From assembly GCA_049889695.1 (NCBI GenBank), contig JBMHCX010000005.1:248001-312000 (forward strand): 64,000 bases of DNA. The letters are read 5' to 3'. This document shows, piece after piece, positions 1-9,571 of this stretch; position 1 is the first letter of the stretch; every line of letters begins with the position of its first letter. The stretch is from WTJH01 sp049889695. Its GTDB lineage: Bacteria > Bacteroidota > Bacteroidia > Flavobacteriales > Flavobacteriaceae. The notes below the pieces were generated by a model. It saw nothing but the letters and a program-made list of their open reading frames with translations, was not told where the DNA came from and searched no databases. Position numbers and translations under genes: made by a program.

Positions 1-815
1 CCCTCCCCACAGAAGCTTCTACAGCGGAAATAAATGTGGAGGAAGTAAATCCATTGATCGATTTAAACGACATTTTAGCGGACATTGAGGTCAGTTATGA
101 AGAGGTGAAAATTCCGGAAACCGATATTTATGAAACGCCTGTCGTTGCTGAAATCGTTGAGGCTGACTTAAATGAAGTAATCCTCCATGAGGAAACTGTC
201 AATAAAGAAATTATTAATGAAGAAACGAACATTGAAGAAGCGGCTTTTGAATTTAGAGATGTGAGTCCTGAATTAGCGGATATAGAAGTAGTGGATGCTC
301 AGTGGTTAGCACCAGAAGAGGAGCAGCAAATTGCTTTGGACTTTGATATGCCACTCAGTGGAGATACGAAGGAAACGCCGAATGTTCAAAAACAAGTCAT
401 TGGTGTACTCTCCGAAGAGCAGGAAGAAACGAAAGCTTATACTGAGCCTGTTGCGGAAGAGGGAATGCAACTCAGTGTCCGTAAAGAACAACCCATTGAA
501 GAGCCTAAATTAGAAGAAGAGAGTTTAGATCCTGCGGCGAGCCACCAGGATCCTTTCGATCGCTCTATTAAAAGTTCATTGACGCAAGCGAATGCGAATC
601 GAATCGAGCAGTTAAAAAAGTTTAACCACACATTTTCGAATAGTATGGCACGTTTGGAGGAGATGGAAAAACAACCCGCCTACAAGCGTCAAGGGGTGAA
701 TCTAAATCACGAAACAGATAAGCCAGAAAATTCAAGATTATCTTTAGGTTCGGATTCCAACGATGAACTTCAATTACGGATCAATAACTCTTTTTTACAC
801 GATAACGTTGACTAA
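1..815 (+). CDS. ftsZ: Cell division protein FtsZ, C-terminal part (5' end outside window)
   Basis: The frame is open from base 3 with no start needed, so this is the 3' part of a longer gene. What is seen is a long, Glu/Asp-rich linker of low complexity, followed by a basic segment (RLEEMEKQPAYKRQGVNL) and the extreme C-terminus NSFLHDNVD. These features match the tail of flavobacterial FtsZ, the tubulin-like GTPase that forms the division ring; the GTPase domain lies upstream of the window. The C-terminal peptide, which normally binds membrane anchors such as FtsA, differs from the proteobacterial DIPxFLR type. The yqeY gene follows after 3 bases, the usual order in Flavobacteriia. The identification rests on the tail and the neighbour only. 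Confidence 0.85.
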   Translation, partial: LPTEASTAEINVEEVNPLIDLNDILADIEVSYEEVKIPETDIYETPVVAEIVEADLNEVILHEETVNKEIINEETNIEEAAFEFRDVSPELADIEVVDAQWLAPEEEQQIALDFDMPLSGDTKETPNVQKQVIGVLSEEQEETKAYTEPVAEEGMQLSVRKEQPIEEPKLEEESLDPAASHQDPFDRSIKSSLTQANANRIEQLKKFNHTFSNSMARLEEMEKQPAYKRQGVNLNHETDKPENSRLSLGSDSNDELQLRINNSFLHDNVD

Positions 816-818
816 GCC

Positions 819-1268
819 ATGTCATTAGAACAACAACTCACCAGCGAACTTAAAGATGCCATGCGGGCCAAAGACCAATTGCGTCTAGAGGCCCTACGAG
901 CGATTAAATCTGCTATACTATTGGTTAAGACCCAAAGTGGTGCTGAAGAAACACTCACCGAAGCTCAGGAAATTCAACTGCTTCAAAAATTAGTCAAGCA
1001 GCGAAGAGACAGTGCCGCCATATTTAAAGAGCAAAACCGTTCTGATTTAGCTCAACCCGAAGAAGATCAGGCAGCCATTATAGCCGCCTTTTTACCTCAA
1101 CAACTTTCTGTAGCCGAGGTAGAGACCATAGTAGAAAAAATCATAGCTGAAACTGGAGCTAGCAGTATGAAAGATATGGGACGGGTCATGGGTGCTGCTA
1201 ACCAGCAAATGGCAGGTCAGGCCGATGGGAAAACCATTTCTTCGATCGTCAAAAATAAGCTTTCCTAA
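819..1268 (+). CDS. yqeY: GatB/YqeY domain protein
   Basis: This 149-residue protein begins MSLEQQLTSELKDAMRAKD and contains the typical YqeY pattern: an amphipathic N-terminal helix (LRLEALRAIKSA), a central LLQKLVKQRRDSAAIFKEQ helix, and the C-terminal MGRVMGAANQQMAGQADGK helix. YqeY resembles the tail domain of GatB, the amidotransferase subunit that makes Gln-tRNA and Asn-tRNA, and is thought to bind tRNA. The function of the free-standing protein is not established. It starts 3 bases after ftsZ and is probably co-transcribed with it. Length is as expected for the family (about 150 residues). Confidence 0.93.
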   Translation: MSLEQQLTSELKDAMRAKDQLRLEALRAIKSAILLVKTQSGAEETLTEAQEIQLLQKLVKQRRDSAAIFKEQNRSDLAQPEEDQAAIIAAFLPQQLSVAEVETIVEKIIAETGASSMKDMGRVMGAANQQMAGQADGKTISSIVKNKLS

Positions 1269-1314
1269 GAAGGTTTAATATTCCACCAGAAATCGGTAGT
1301 TTTGTACTCCAAAC

Positions 1315-1388
1315 GGCCCAGTAGTTCAACTGGATAGAATATCAGATTTCGGCTCTGAGGGTTGGGGGTTCGAATCCTCCCTGGGTCA
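1315..1388 (+). tRNA. tRNA-Arg (anticodon TCG)
   Basis: A 74-base cloverleaf can be folded by hand. The acceptor stem GGCCCAG pairs with CTGGGTC (one G-U), with A as discriminator. The D arm is GTTC/GAAT, the anticodon stem is TCAGA/TCTGA around the loop TTTCGGC, and the variable loop is GGGTT. The T arm is GGGGG-TTCGAAT-CCTCC. The anticodon is TCG, so it reads CGA (and by wobble CGG) arginine codons. CCA is not encoded. It stands alone 46 bases after yqeY. Confidence 0.95.
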
Positions 1389-1646
1389 CTAAGTTTTTCT
1401 CCATGATGAGTGTTAGCAGCGATCTACTCTTTGACGACTGCAAATAGATAACACTTATGTGTCTTAATTTGTAGACCTTAATAATGTCCATCTCCATAGT
1501 AGTTACCCATACGTGATGTGGGTTTAGGATGCAGGCTTTGAGTTTTGGAGGGTGTGTAGTAGTTATTGCTCGTTTTTACTGACCCATGCTTATAAAGGTG
1601 AATTTAATTTGCTCGATCAAGCAGAAATCAAAGGTTGTTCAGTGCC
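1389..1646. other. Intergenic region without recognised feature
   Basis: This is 258 bases between tRNA-Arg and the stop of the amidohydrolase gene on the other strand. I see no ORF with coding character, no clear hairpin followed by a T run, and no copy of the tRNA 3' end that would suggest an attachment site. The words catagtagtta and gtgtagtagtta give a weak imperfect repeat only. Confidence 0.5.
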
Positions 1647-3269
1647 TTAATTGAGAGATGAATATGCATTTTTACGCAATACTCTACCATTGAATTGATT
1701 CAAAAATTCACCCCGATCAACGGCCAATTTTCCATTAATGACAACATACAGAATTCCTTCAGGGTATTGGTGCGGGTCTGTAAATGTAGCTTTATCTTTT
1801 ATTTGATCAGCATCAAAAATGACCAGGTCAGCTTTTAGCCCTTCTTTAATCCGTCCGCGGTCCTTTATACCATACGTTTGCGCGGGGAATAATGTCATTT
1901 TATAGATGGCCTCTTCTAAGGTTAAGATCTTTTTTTCTCGTACATAAGTGCTTAAAACCCTTGGGAATGTCCCATAAGCTCGCGGATGTGGATGTCCTAT
2001 CCCGGGACTTGAAAGCCTTCCGTCTGATGCAATCATAGTAAGGGGGTGCTGCATTATTTTTTCAATATCTTTTTCATCCATTGCATGGTATATACAGCTA
2101 GCACCTCCATTTTTTTGGCCTAGGATAACATACTCCGCTCCCGTTTCAATAGTGGGAGCTTTACCTTCTTGAACAATCCAATCGTGTAAGGTTTTTCCCT
2201 CCAATTCGGGTTGCCATTTAACACGTGCAAATTGAATCCTTCTTAGATCCTCTCCACCTCTGTCATTTAAAATATTGAAAATTATTTCTGATTTGATTTT
2301 GTTGTAAGTATCAGGATTATTTAAGCGTTCAATAAATTTTTGTTGTCCCCCAGCACGCGCCCAAGCAGGAATAAGAACACTTAAACCTGTATGACTAGCA
2401 TTATAGGGATATTGATCCAAAATGATGTTTATTCCATTCGCTCGTGCTTGATCTACGCGCGCAAGGGTTTGTTCACTTTTCCCCCACATAGGTTTTCCAA
2501 TTACTTTATGATGGGTGAGTATAACAGGAATATTGGCTTGTTTTGAAATCTCTATGGTTTCTTCAATTGCGGGCATAATTTCTAGTCCTTCATCCCGAAG
2601 ATGGGTAGAATAAACACCTCCTTTTTTTCCAGCTATCTTAGATAATTCAATTACTTCTTCTACGGCTGCAAAATTACCGGGGAGGTATTTTAATCCCGTT
2701 GAAAGACCAAAAGCTCCTTCATCCATGGCTTGGCTGACCATCTGTTTCATCCGATCCAACTCTTTTTGAGTAGGAGCGCGGTTTTGTAGCCCCATCACTT
2801 TTTTTCGAATTTTATTATGACCTGCCATAAACCCCATATTTATACCAATCCCAACGATTTCCAACGTGTCTAAAAGTTCTTTGACTGTTTTCTGTAGTGG
2901 GACTCCTCGACCATCTGGACCACCAATACTTGTAGTCACGCCCTGACGAAGCTGACTTTCTGCATTGGATAGCTGCAATAGGTTTTTGTAGGGGTCTAGG
3001 TGGGTATGTGTGTCGATAAATCCTGGTGAAACCACTAAATTAGAAGCATCAATTTCTTTTGCAGATCGATACTTATCTAGTTGTCCCATAAAGACTATTT
3101 CATCATCAATGATAGCAATATCGGCTTGGATAGGTTTGGTTTGAGTGCCGTCATAGACCTTAGCATTTTTGATAACTAAGTCATAAGTGGCTACACTGTT
3201 GCAATTGATCAACAAGAACAGAGCAACTATCCCTTGAAACCATTTCAGAAAGTTGTGTAAAAGAGTCAT
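1647..3269 (-). CDS. N-acyl-D-amino-acid deacylase (D-aminoacylase) family amidohydrolase, exported
   Basis: This 540-residue metal-dependent amidohydrolase has a hydrophobic N-terminus ending in LINC (Cys23), so it is probably lipoprotein-like or periplasmic. The metal-binding strand SPGFIDTHTHLDP carries His88 and His90. Further family motifs are STHLRDEG, ILTHHK, and the C-terminal SDGRLSSPGIGHPHPRAYG with FPAQTYGIKDRGRIKEG, which together are characteristic of the D-aminoacylase branch. Known members remove the acyl group from N-acyl-D-amino acids, or act on related N-acyl and dipeptide substrates; the exact substrate here is inferred. Its start overlaps the stop of the upstream DASS transporter by 4 bases (ATGA), so the two are translationally coupled. 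A product released in the periplasm could be imported by that partner. Confidence 0.85.
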   Translation of the reverse strand: MTLLHNFLKWFQGIVALFLLINCNSVATYDLVIKNAKVYDGTQTKPIQADIAIIDDEIVFMGQLDKYRSAKEIDASNLVVSPGFIDTHTHLDPYKNLLQLSNAESQLRQGVTTSIGGPDGRGVPLQKTVKELLDTLEIVGIGINMGFMAGHNKIRKKVMGLQNRAPTQKELDRMKQMVSQAMDEGAFGLSTGLKYLPGNFAAVEEVIELSKIAGKKGGVYSTHLRDEGLEIMPAIEETIEISKQANIPVILTHHKVIGKPMWGKSEQTLARVDQARANGINIILDQYPYNASHTGLSVLIPAWARAGGQQKFIERLNNPDTYNKIKSEIIFNILNDRGGEDLRRIQFARVKWQPELEGKTLHDWIVQEGKAPTIETGAEYVILGQKNGGASCIYHAMDEKDIEKIMQHPLTMIASDGRLSSPGIGHPHPRAYGTFPRVLSTYVREKKILTLEEAIYKMTLFPAQTYGIKDRGRIKEGLKADLVIFDADQIKDKATFTDPHQYPEGILYVVINGKLAVDRGEFLNQFNGRVLRKNAYSSLN

Positions 3270-4741
3270 ACTTCAAGTTTAAATGTATTTGGAAAATAGT
3301 GTGGATCAAATCCCCAAAGGAGCGGGAGGATCCAATAAACCATGCTCAAAATCAAGAGTATGGAAAAAATATTTAACCAGAGTCCTGTTCGGACCATATC
3401 ACTGATTTTGAGATATCCTGAGCCGAAGACTACTGCATTGGGAGGAGTTGCAACGGGGAGCATAAAGGCACAAGAGGCAGCCACTGCTGTAGCAATTAAC
3501 AAAGGGTAGGGGTGTATATCTAACTGTAAAGCTATAGGTGCCAAAATAGGCAACAACATAGCCGTTGTGGCTAAATTCGATGTGATTTCTGTCAGGAAAT
3601 TGACAAAAGAAATAACTACTAATAGCATTACCAACAAACTTAAATTTTGGATCAGTATCATCTGAGAACCTATCCAAGAAGCTAATCCAGACACCTCAAA
3701 TCCTTTGGCGAGCGCCATACCGCCACCAAAAAGTAATATGATACCCCATGGCATTTGTACAGCTTCCTCCCAGTTTAAAATTTTTTGTCCTCGTTTTGTT
3801 GCGGGAATGATGAAGAGTAGGACGCCAAAAAACATGGCTATGATTGTATCGTCTAATGCCGGTAATATCGGCTGTAGTAGATAAGCACGTGTCATCCAAC
3901 AAAATGCGGTACAAGCAAAAATTGAGGCCACCCATTTTTCTTCGGTGCTAATTTTTCCCAGCTCTTGTTTTAACCGATCAATTTCCTCACTACCTCCCGG
4001 GAATTCCTCAATTTCCAGCTTAAATGCAACACGGGTAAGATAAAACCAACCCACAAAGAGGAGTATTAAACTGATTGGTAGCCCAAATTTAAGCCATTGA
4101 GCGAAGGTGATTTCGATTCCATAAGTTTCCTGAATGACTCCAGCAAGGACAAGATTGGGGGGTGTCCCAATTAGTGTAGCAACACCTCCTATAGAGCAGC
4201 CATAGGCTATACCTAGCATTAACATTTTTCCCAAAGTATTGGTGTTGTGGGTGTTGATTAATGGGTTAACCGCTAATTGTTTAACAACAGCAATACCAAT
4301 GGGTAGCATCATTACCGATGTGGCTGTATTGGAGATCCACATCGATAAGAATGCAGTGGCTATCATAAATCCTAAAATAATTTTTCGAATATCCGTTCCT
4401 ACGAGTCCTATAATGTTTAGCGCAATTCGTTTGTGTAAGTTCCATTTTTCGATGGCAATTGCCAACATAAATCCCCCCATGTAAAGAAAGATATATTTAT
4501 GTCCATAGGCCGCTGTTGTTTCCCCTATGGATAACCCATTAGTGAGTGGAAAAAGAATAATGGGGAGAAGTGCAGTGACGCTGATGGGGACCACTTCAAA
4601 CATCCACCATATTCCCATCCAAAGCGTTACTCCTAGTACTGCATTGGCACTTTCTTGAAGACTAGGGATCGGCTGAAAAAATAAAAGTCCCATAAAAACC
4701 AATGGACCAATGAGTATTGGGAATAGCTTGTGTTTTTGCAT
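3266..4741 (-). CDS. DASS/SLC13-family sodium:carboxylate symporter
   Basis: This inner-membrane protein has about 11-12 hydrophobic segments. It carries the two characteristic DASS motifs: IGTPPNLV in the first half, and TSNLATTAMLLPI with PVATPPNAVVF in the second. Family members co-transport Na+ with di- or tricarboxylates such as succinate, malate or citrate, and some carry sulfate or N-acetyl-aspartate. I chose the ATG at 4741 (MQKHKLFPILIGPLVFMG); an in-frame GTG at 4774 would add 11 residues. The downstream amidohydrolase overlaps by 4 bases. The operon diverges from the SusC gene at 4843, so the 68-100 bases between them should hold both promoters. The context suggests import of a small acidic product. 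Confidence 0.9.
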   Translation of the reverse strand: MQKHKLFPILIGPLVFMGLLFFQPIPSLQESANAVLGVTLWMGIWWMFEVVPISVTALLPIILFPLTNGLSIGETTAAYGHKYIFLYMGGFMLAIAIEKWNLHKRIALNIIGLVGTDIRKIILGFMIATAFLSMWISNTATSVMMLPIGIAVVKQLAVNPLINTHNTNTLGKMLMLGIAYGCSIGGVATLIGTPPNLVLAGVIQETYGIEITFAQWLKFGLPISLILLFVGWFYLTRVAFKLEIEEFPGGSEEIDRLKQELGKISTEEKWVASIFACTAFCWMTRAYLLQPILPALDDTIIAMFFGVLLFIIPATKRGQKILNWEEAVQMPWGIILLFGGGMALAKGFEVSGLASWIGSQMILIQNLSLLVMLLVVISFVNFLTEITSNLATTAMLLPILAPIALQLDIHPYPLLIATAVAASCAFMLPVATPPNAVVFGSGYLKISDMVRTGLWLNIFSILLILSMVYWILPLLWGFDPHYFPNTFKLEV

Positions 4742-4842
4742 ACGAGTAGGCTCAGAATTTGTTATCAATATCACTATGAATTAGCATATTGTTAATTTTT
4801 TCTTAAATTAACAGAATTAAGTCAAATAATTAACAAAATAAT

Positions 4843-7800
4843 ATGAAAAATCAGATCCTAACAATCACTTTGTTGCTGAGCGCATTTCATGTGGCTTTAG
4901 CTCAAAATGTGATTAGTGGTACAGTTAGAGATGCGAGTGGGCCTCTACCCGGCGCCAACGTCATTGAACAAGGGACCACTAACGGAGTAAGTACCGATTT
5001 CGACGGTAATTTCACAATTACCGTAGCCGATGGCGCAACTCTTGAAATCAGTTACACAGGTTACATCACGCAGTCAGTAGACATCAATAACCGTGACAGT
5101 TTCGATATTGTTTTAGAAGAAGATACAGAAGTACTTCAAGAAGTGGTGGTTACGGCGCTTGGTTTTACTGAGAAACGCGACAAACAAGGGTCGACTTCTT
5201 CGATTGTCAGTACAAAAGCAGTCTTACGCTCAGGAGAAGCTACCTTACAAAATGCATTAAGTGGAAAGGCCGCAGGGGTGAGTATTGCTCGTACCAGTGG
5301 AGACCCAGGTGCAGGAAGTAGAATTCGTATTCGCGGGGCGAACACGATCTTAGGAAGTAGCGATCCGTTAATTATTGTGGATGGATCTCCTTTGAACAGT
5401 TCCACTACTAAAATTGTAAATGGAGGTAGTTCGAATACTGGAGCTATAAACTTTGGTTCTCGGTTAAACGACATTAACCCCGCAGACATCGCATCAGTCC
5501 AAGTATTAAAAGGTGCATCAGCTGCTGCACTATGGGGGAGTAGAGCCGCCAACGGGGTAATTGTTATTACCACCAAAGAGGGACGCTCAGGGGATGCTAA
5601 AATCACATTTACATCCACCTATTCATTTGATGAAATTTCAGAGCGTGTTCCTAGACAAGCAGTTTGGGGGCAAGGAAGAAATGGATCCTATTCTCCGACA
5701 AGAGCTGAATCTTGGGGAGACTATATTCCGGATCGAGCAGGCGGGTCTGATATAGTGGATACTTCCGGCGGATTTTTTACAGCCCAAGATGGAACAGTCT
5801 ATTATCCGATTACGACAAAAAATTCCAAGGATACTTTTATCGAAGAAAATTTTAACGCTGCCTTTCAAACAGGAACCATCTGGCAGAACGATTTAAATAT
5901 GAGTGGTGGAAACGATAGTAACACTTACTTCTTCAGCTTGTCTAATTTACAACAAGAAGGTATCATTCGTGAATCGACCTATGACCGTACCAATATTCGT
6001 TTCAATTACAATGCTAAATTGAACGATTGGATGAATCTTTCTAATAAAGTAGCCTATATCTATACAGATTCTAATCTTACACAAGGGAATTCTAACGTAG
6101 GAGGAATTCAATTGGGTCACTTAAGAACTCCAGCGGATTTTGACAACAGAGATTACATAGGGACCTATACTTCTGCCTCTGGGGAAGAATTCCCAAGAAG
6201 GCACCGTTCCTATCGAAGATATCTGGGAAATAATGAAAACCCCATTTATAATAACCCCGTTTGGACGACCAAGGAGCAGTTATCGCTCAATCAAGTCAAC
6301 AGGATAACACTAACTCCACAAATCACCATTAATCCAACCAGTTGGTTGCAAGTTATAGCTCGAGCAAATATCGACTTTGCCGATGATCGAAGAACATTTT
6401 TCTTCCCACGAGGAAGTGCAGGATCATCGATTACCATTAAGCGAAGAATTGGTGAATATTTAGAAGATGAAATTGCTACACGAGAAACAAATTTTGATTT
6501 GATCGGACGTGGAGAATTTCAATTAACGGATCAGATCGATCTGACCGCAACAGTAGGTTGGAGTTTAAATGATCGAAAATACAACAGAAGTTCAGGAAGC
6601 GTTTCCGATTTCTTGGTGAATGTAACCAAAGTTACTACCGCCTTAAATACATCGCTTGAAGCTTCCTCATTTGAAAATTTCAAATCCTTCAGAAAGTCCA
6701 ATCGAGGCTATGCTATTTTAAACTTTGGAATTGCTGAGGAATTATTTGTCAATTTAACAGGAGCATTAGAAGCGTCCTCTACCATGAGTGATTCTTTCTT
6801 TTATCCTGCAGCAGACGTTGCTTGGAATTTCACTAATTCCGCATTCGATGCAGACTTCCTTTCTTTTGGAAAACTAAGAGCTTCCTATGGGATTGTTGGG
6901 GTTCAGCCATCAGCCCACAGATTCGATACTTTAGCGGAAGGAGGATTTTCTTACTCCACCTATTCAGATCCTCTTGTCATTGATTCCTTTGGGGGAGGAT
7001 TTCGTTTGGACAACAACCTAGGAAATCCAGATTTGAAGCCTGAAATGAAAACAGAGTGGGAATTAGGAACTGACTTAAGATTCCTAGATAATAGCTTGTC
7101 ATTTTCATTTACCTACTACAGCAATAAAATTGAAGATATTTTATTGAATGTTAGTTTATCCCCTTCTTCAGGATTTTCCACCCAATACGGAAACTTTGGA
7201 GCGATGAAAAATAAAGGGTATGAAATTGACTTGGCATGGAATGCTATTCAAAAGCAAGATCTTAATCTAAACGCCAGTATTAACTGGTCTAGAAATATCA
7301 ATGAAGTGACCGATCTGTATGGAACAGAGGTGGTAGATATGTCTTCCGGGGCATCTGTAAAATCTGTCGCTTTGGTCGGGGAACCCTTAGGGACTTTATT
7401 TGGAACAGGTTCTCGAACCAATCCTGATGGTAGTTTTGACCTAAATGAAGACGGTTTCCCTCAGCTGACATCGGAATTTGAGGTCTTGGGAGATCCAAAC
7501 CCCGATTGGCGAGCTGGAATTGGTATTAACTTATCGTACAAGAAGTTCGATCTAAATGTGGTGGTTGAACATTCTCAAGGGGGTGAGTTCTCACCACGTA
7601 CCCTTCACGTACTCAACCGATTTGGAACGACACAAGAGACTGCCAATAGAGTTACCTTAACAGAAGACCTCGTAAATTACGCCGGGAACACTATCCCTGC
7701 TGGAACTACTGTAAGAGGAAATATACGTGACTTCGGAGCCGGTAATGTACTTCTCGATGAAACATGGTACAGAACTGGAATTGGAGGAGGTTTTGGAGAT

Positions 7801-8076
7801 AATCAGGCCTATAACTTTTCCATTTATGATGCTACATGGACGAAAGTTCGCGAACTCTCTTTGAGTTATACTTTGGATTCTCCTAGCTTACAATCGAGTA
7901 TTGGTCTGGATAGTGTCCGATTTACGTTAACAGGAAGAAACTTGATAAATATCAACAACATCCCTGGTATTGACCCTGAAGTCAATCAATTTGGAACAGG
8001 AAATGCGATAGGGTTGGATTATTTTACAAATCCGCAAACGCAATCCACGCTTTTAGGGGTCACCTTTAACTTTTAA
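4843..8076 (+). CDS. SusC/RagA-type TonB-dependent outer-membrane transporter (pair 1)
   Basis: This 1077-residue protein begins with a signal peptide (cleavage near ALAQ, residue 21). A carboxypeptidase-regulatory-like domain follows (about 22-95, with ISGTVRDASGPLPGANV and TDFDGNFTI). Next come a TonB box (EVLQEVVVTALGF, about 95-107), a plug domain (about 120-245, with SGDPGAGSRIRIRG and VLKGASAAALWGSRAANGV), and a 22-strand barrel ending in aromatic Phe. It forms the channel of a SusCD complex, with the SusD lid encoded 3 bases downstream. The surrounding genes are amidohydrolases and GGT homologues rather than glycosidases, so a peptide or amino-acid conjugate is a likelier cargo than a glycan (inference). 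It is closely similar to the SusC at 59902-63165. Confidence 0.95.
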   Translation: MKNQILTITLLLSAFHVALAQNVISGTVRDASGPLPGANVIEQGTTNGVSTDFDGNFTITVADGATLEISYTGYITQSVDINNRDSFDIVLEEDTEVLQEVVVTALGFTEKRDKQGSTSSIVSTKAVLRSGEATLQNALSGKAAGVSIARTSGDPGAGSRIRIRGANTILGSSDPLIIVDGSPLNSSTTKIVNGGSSNTGAINFGSRLNDINPADIASVQVLKGASAAALWGSRAANGVIVITTKEGRSGDAKITFTSTYSFDEISERVPRQAVWGQGRNGSYSPTRAESWGDYIPDRAGGSDIVDTSGGFFTAQDGTVYYPITTKNSKDTFIEENFNAAFQTGTIWQNDLNMSGGNDSNTYFFSLSNLQQEGIIRESTYDRTNIRFNYNAKLNDWMNLSNKVAYIYTDSNLTQGNSNVGGIQLGHLRTPADFDNRDYIGTYTSASGEEFPRRHRSYRRYLGNNENPIYNNPVWTTKEQLSLNQVNRITLTPQITINPTSWLQVIARANIDFADDRRTFFFPRGSAGSSITIKRRIGEYLEDEIATRETNFDLIGRGEFQLTDQIDLTATVGWSLNDRKYNRSSGSVSDFLVNVTKVTTALNTSLEASSFENFKSFRKSNRGYAILNFGIAEELFVNLTGALEASSTMSDSFFYPAADVAWNFTNSAFDADFLSFGKLRASYGIVGVQPSAHRFDTLAEGGFSYSTYSDPLVIDSFGGGFRLDNNLGNPDLKPEMKTEWELGTDLRFLDNSLSFSFTYYSNKIEDILLNVSLSPSSGFSTQYGNFGAMKNKGYEIDLAWNAIQKQDLNLNASINWSRNINEVTDLYGTEVVDMSSGASVKSVALVGEPLGTLFGTGSRTNPDGSFDLNEDGFPQLTSEFEVLGDPNPDWRAGIGINLSYKKFDLNVVVEHSQGGEFSPRTLHVLNRFGTTQETANRVTLTEDLVNYAGNTIPAGTTVRGNIRDFGAGNVLLDETWYRTGIGGGFGDNQAYNFSIYDATWTKVRELSLSYTLDSPSLQSSIGLDSVRFTLTGRNLININNIPGIDPEVNQFGTGNAIGLDYFTNPQTQSTLLGVTFNF

Positions 8077-8079
8077 AAT

Positions 8080-9504
8080 ATGATTATGAAAAATTTATAT
8101 AAAATATTGGTTTTTACGTCATTGATATTTACAGCTTATTCTTGCGAAGACATCGTTGAAGGAATAAATGAAAATCCCAATGATCTAACAGTCTCAGATG
8201 TTTCTGAGGAATTGTTTTTAACGGGTGGTCAGTTGGCGAATATTCAACTGCAGTGTGGCCACTTGAATCGTGTCACTGGGATGTACGCAGGGCAACTGAT
8301 CGGTTTTCAGGCGCTTTATGCAAACATCTATGGGTATAACCTCACCACAGGAGAATCAAATGACGAATGGTCAGCTCTTTATGTCGGAGTAATGACCAAT
8401 ATGCGTCATATTATTGATAATTCCGACAATGATTTACTTCGGGGGATTGCCATGATTATTGAAGCACATGCTTTTGGTACAGCTGCTTCTCTCTGGGGAG
8501 ATATTCCTTATTCTGAAGCCGGAGATTCTACAATTGAAGACCCAGTTTTTGACCCACAAGTAAGTGTTTATAATGCAGCAATTGCACGTCTGGATCAAGG
8601 GATTAGTACTTTAAATTCAGCTTCATCGCAACCTATACCTGAGGAGATTTACTTCGGTGGTGATAAAAACAAGTGGATTGAAGCAGCCTATACCTTAAAA
8701 GCTCGCTTCCACCTTCACCTTAAAGAGTATCCCGATGCACTGAGTGCAGCTCAGAATGGAATTTCGTCTGCTGATGGAGACATGAAATTTACACCCGGGA
8801 GTTCTGTCTCTGGGGATACCAATTTATTTTGGACCATCCTTGCGGGTTCACGTGCAGGAGATTTAGGGAATACGTCCGACGGAACGGAGAGTTATCTGCT
8901 TCAAATTTTAGATCCTTCTAACCCATTGTATCGAGGGCATGCTAAAACAGACGAAACAGCGCGTAGTGCCTACTACACCATTGATGAATCCGGATCCTCT
9001 AATCTTGGAATTATAGAAGAGCGTGAACCTCAGAATATGGTTACTTTCTTCGAAAATAAATTGATTATGGCCGAAGCTGCAGGACGTGCTGGGGGAGTTG
9101 CCGCTGGCTTATCGCACTTAAATGATGTGCGTGCATGGTTAAATAGTGGCGGAAATCTGAATGAAAATTTTACCGGTTTAGCGCGCAATTACGCAGCTTT
9201 TGTTGCAGCAGATTTTGCACCGGGAGGAATTGAAAACCCCGACAACATTTCGGCAGATAATGCTTTCCTGAGAGAAGTCATGCAAGAGCGTTATGTCTCT
9301 GGTTTTGGTATGCACATGCCTTTCAATGATGCACGTCGCTTGCGAAAATCAGACAGTTCTATCGCTGTACCGTATGTTATGGTCGGCGCTGATAATACGC
9401 GTAAGCCTGAACGAATGCCATATGCTCGAAATGAATTAATTTCAAATGAGAATGCGCCTTCTGAAGACCCAGGAATTTTCCAAAAAACGTCTGTAAATCA
9501 GTAA
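8080..9504 (+). CDS. SusD-like outer-membrane lipoprotein (SusD-like_2 type, pair 1)
   Basis: This 474-residue protein has a lipoprotein signal ending in AYSC. The next residues (EDIVEGINENPNDLT) are the usual opening of SusD proteins. TPR-like helices and the family motifs NKWIEAAYTLKARFHLHLK, NKLIMAEAAGRAG and the C-terminal FNDARRLRKSD place it in the SusD-like_2 branch rather than the classical SusD/RagB branch. It caps the SusC barrel on the cell surface and captures substrate. It starts 3 bases after the SusC stop and is followed by a strong terminator, so susC-susD is a two-gene transcription unit. The ATG at 8080 is followed by an alternative at 8086. Confidence 0.93.
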   Translation: MIMKNLYKILVFTSLIFTAYSCEDIVEGINENPNDLTVSDVSEELFLTGGQLANIQLQCGHLNRVTGMYAGQLIGFQALYANIYGYNLTTGESNDEWSALYVGVMTNMRHIIDNSDNDLLRGIAMIIEAHAFGTAASLWGDIPYSEAGDSTIEDPVFDPQVSVYNAAIARLDQGISTLNSASSQPIPEEIYFGGDKNKWIEAAYTLKARFHLHLKEYPDALSAAQNGISSADGDMKFTPGSSVSGDTNLFWTILAGSRAGDLGNTSDGTESYLLQILDPSNPLYRGHAKTDETARSAYYTIDESGSSNLGIIEEREPQNMVTFFENKLIMAEAAGRAGGVAAGLSHLNDVRAWLNSGGNLNENFTGLARNYAAFVAADFAPGGIENPDNISADNAFLREVMQERYVSGFGMHMPFNDARRLRKSDSSIAVPYVMVGADNTRKPERMPYARNELISNENAPSEDPGIFQKTSVNQ

Positions 9505-9520
9505 AATAATTCATACTTTC

Positions 9521-9554
9521 AAAGGGCTTATATGTTTATATAAGCCCTTTTTTT
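9521..9554 (+). terminator. Rho-independent terminator after SusCD pair 1
   Basis: A perfect 13-bp inverted repeat (AAAGGGCTTATAT, loop GTTT, ATATAAGCCCTTT) runs directly into TTTT. It lies 17 bases after the SusD stop. It separates the transporter pair from the same-strand GGT homologue, which must use its own promoter or read-through. Confidence 0.9.
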
Positions 9555-9571
9555 AATTCAAATAACTCGTT

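Noticed and set aside
5136..5618. Long antisense frames inside susC and acn genes (for example 5136-5618, 20855-21196)
   Set aside because: They are shadows of strongly coding sequence on the other strand, without signals or recognisable domains.
4843..9504. Glycan utilisation locus around SusCD pair 1
   Set aside because: No glycoside hydrolase, polysaccharide lyase or sulfatase gene lies within the surrounding 14 kb; the neighbours are amidases and transporters.
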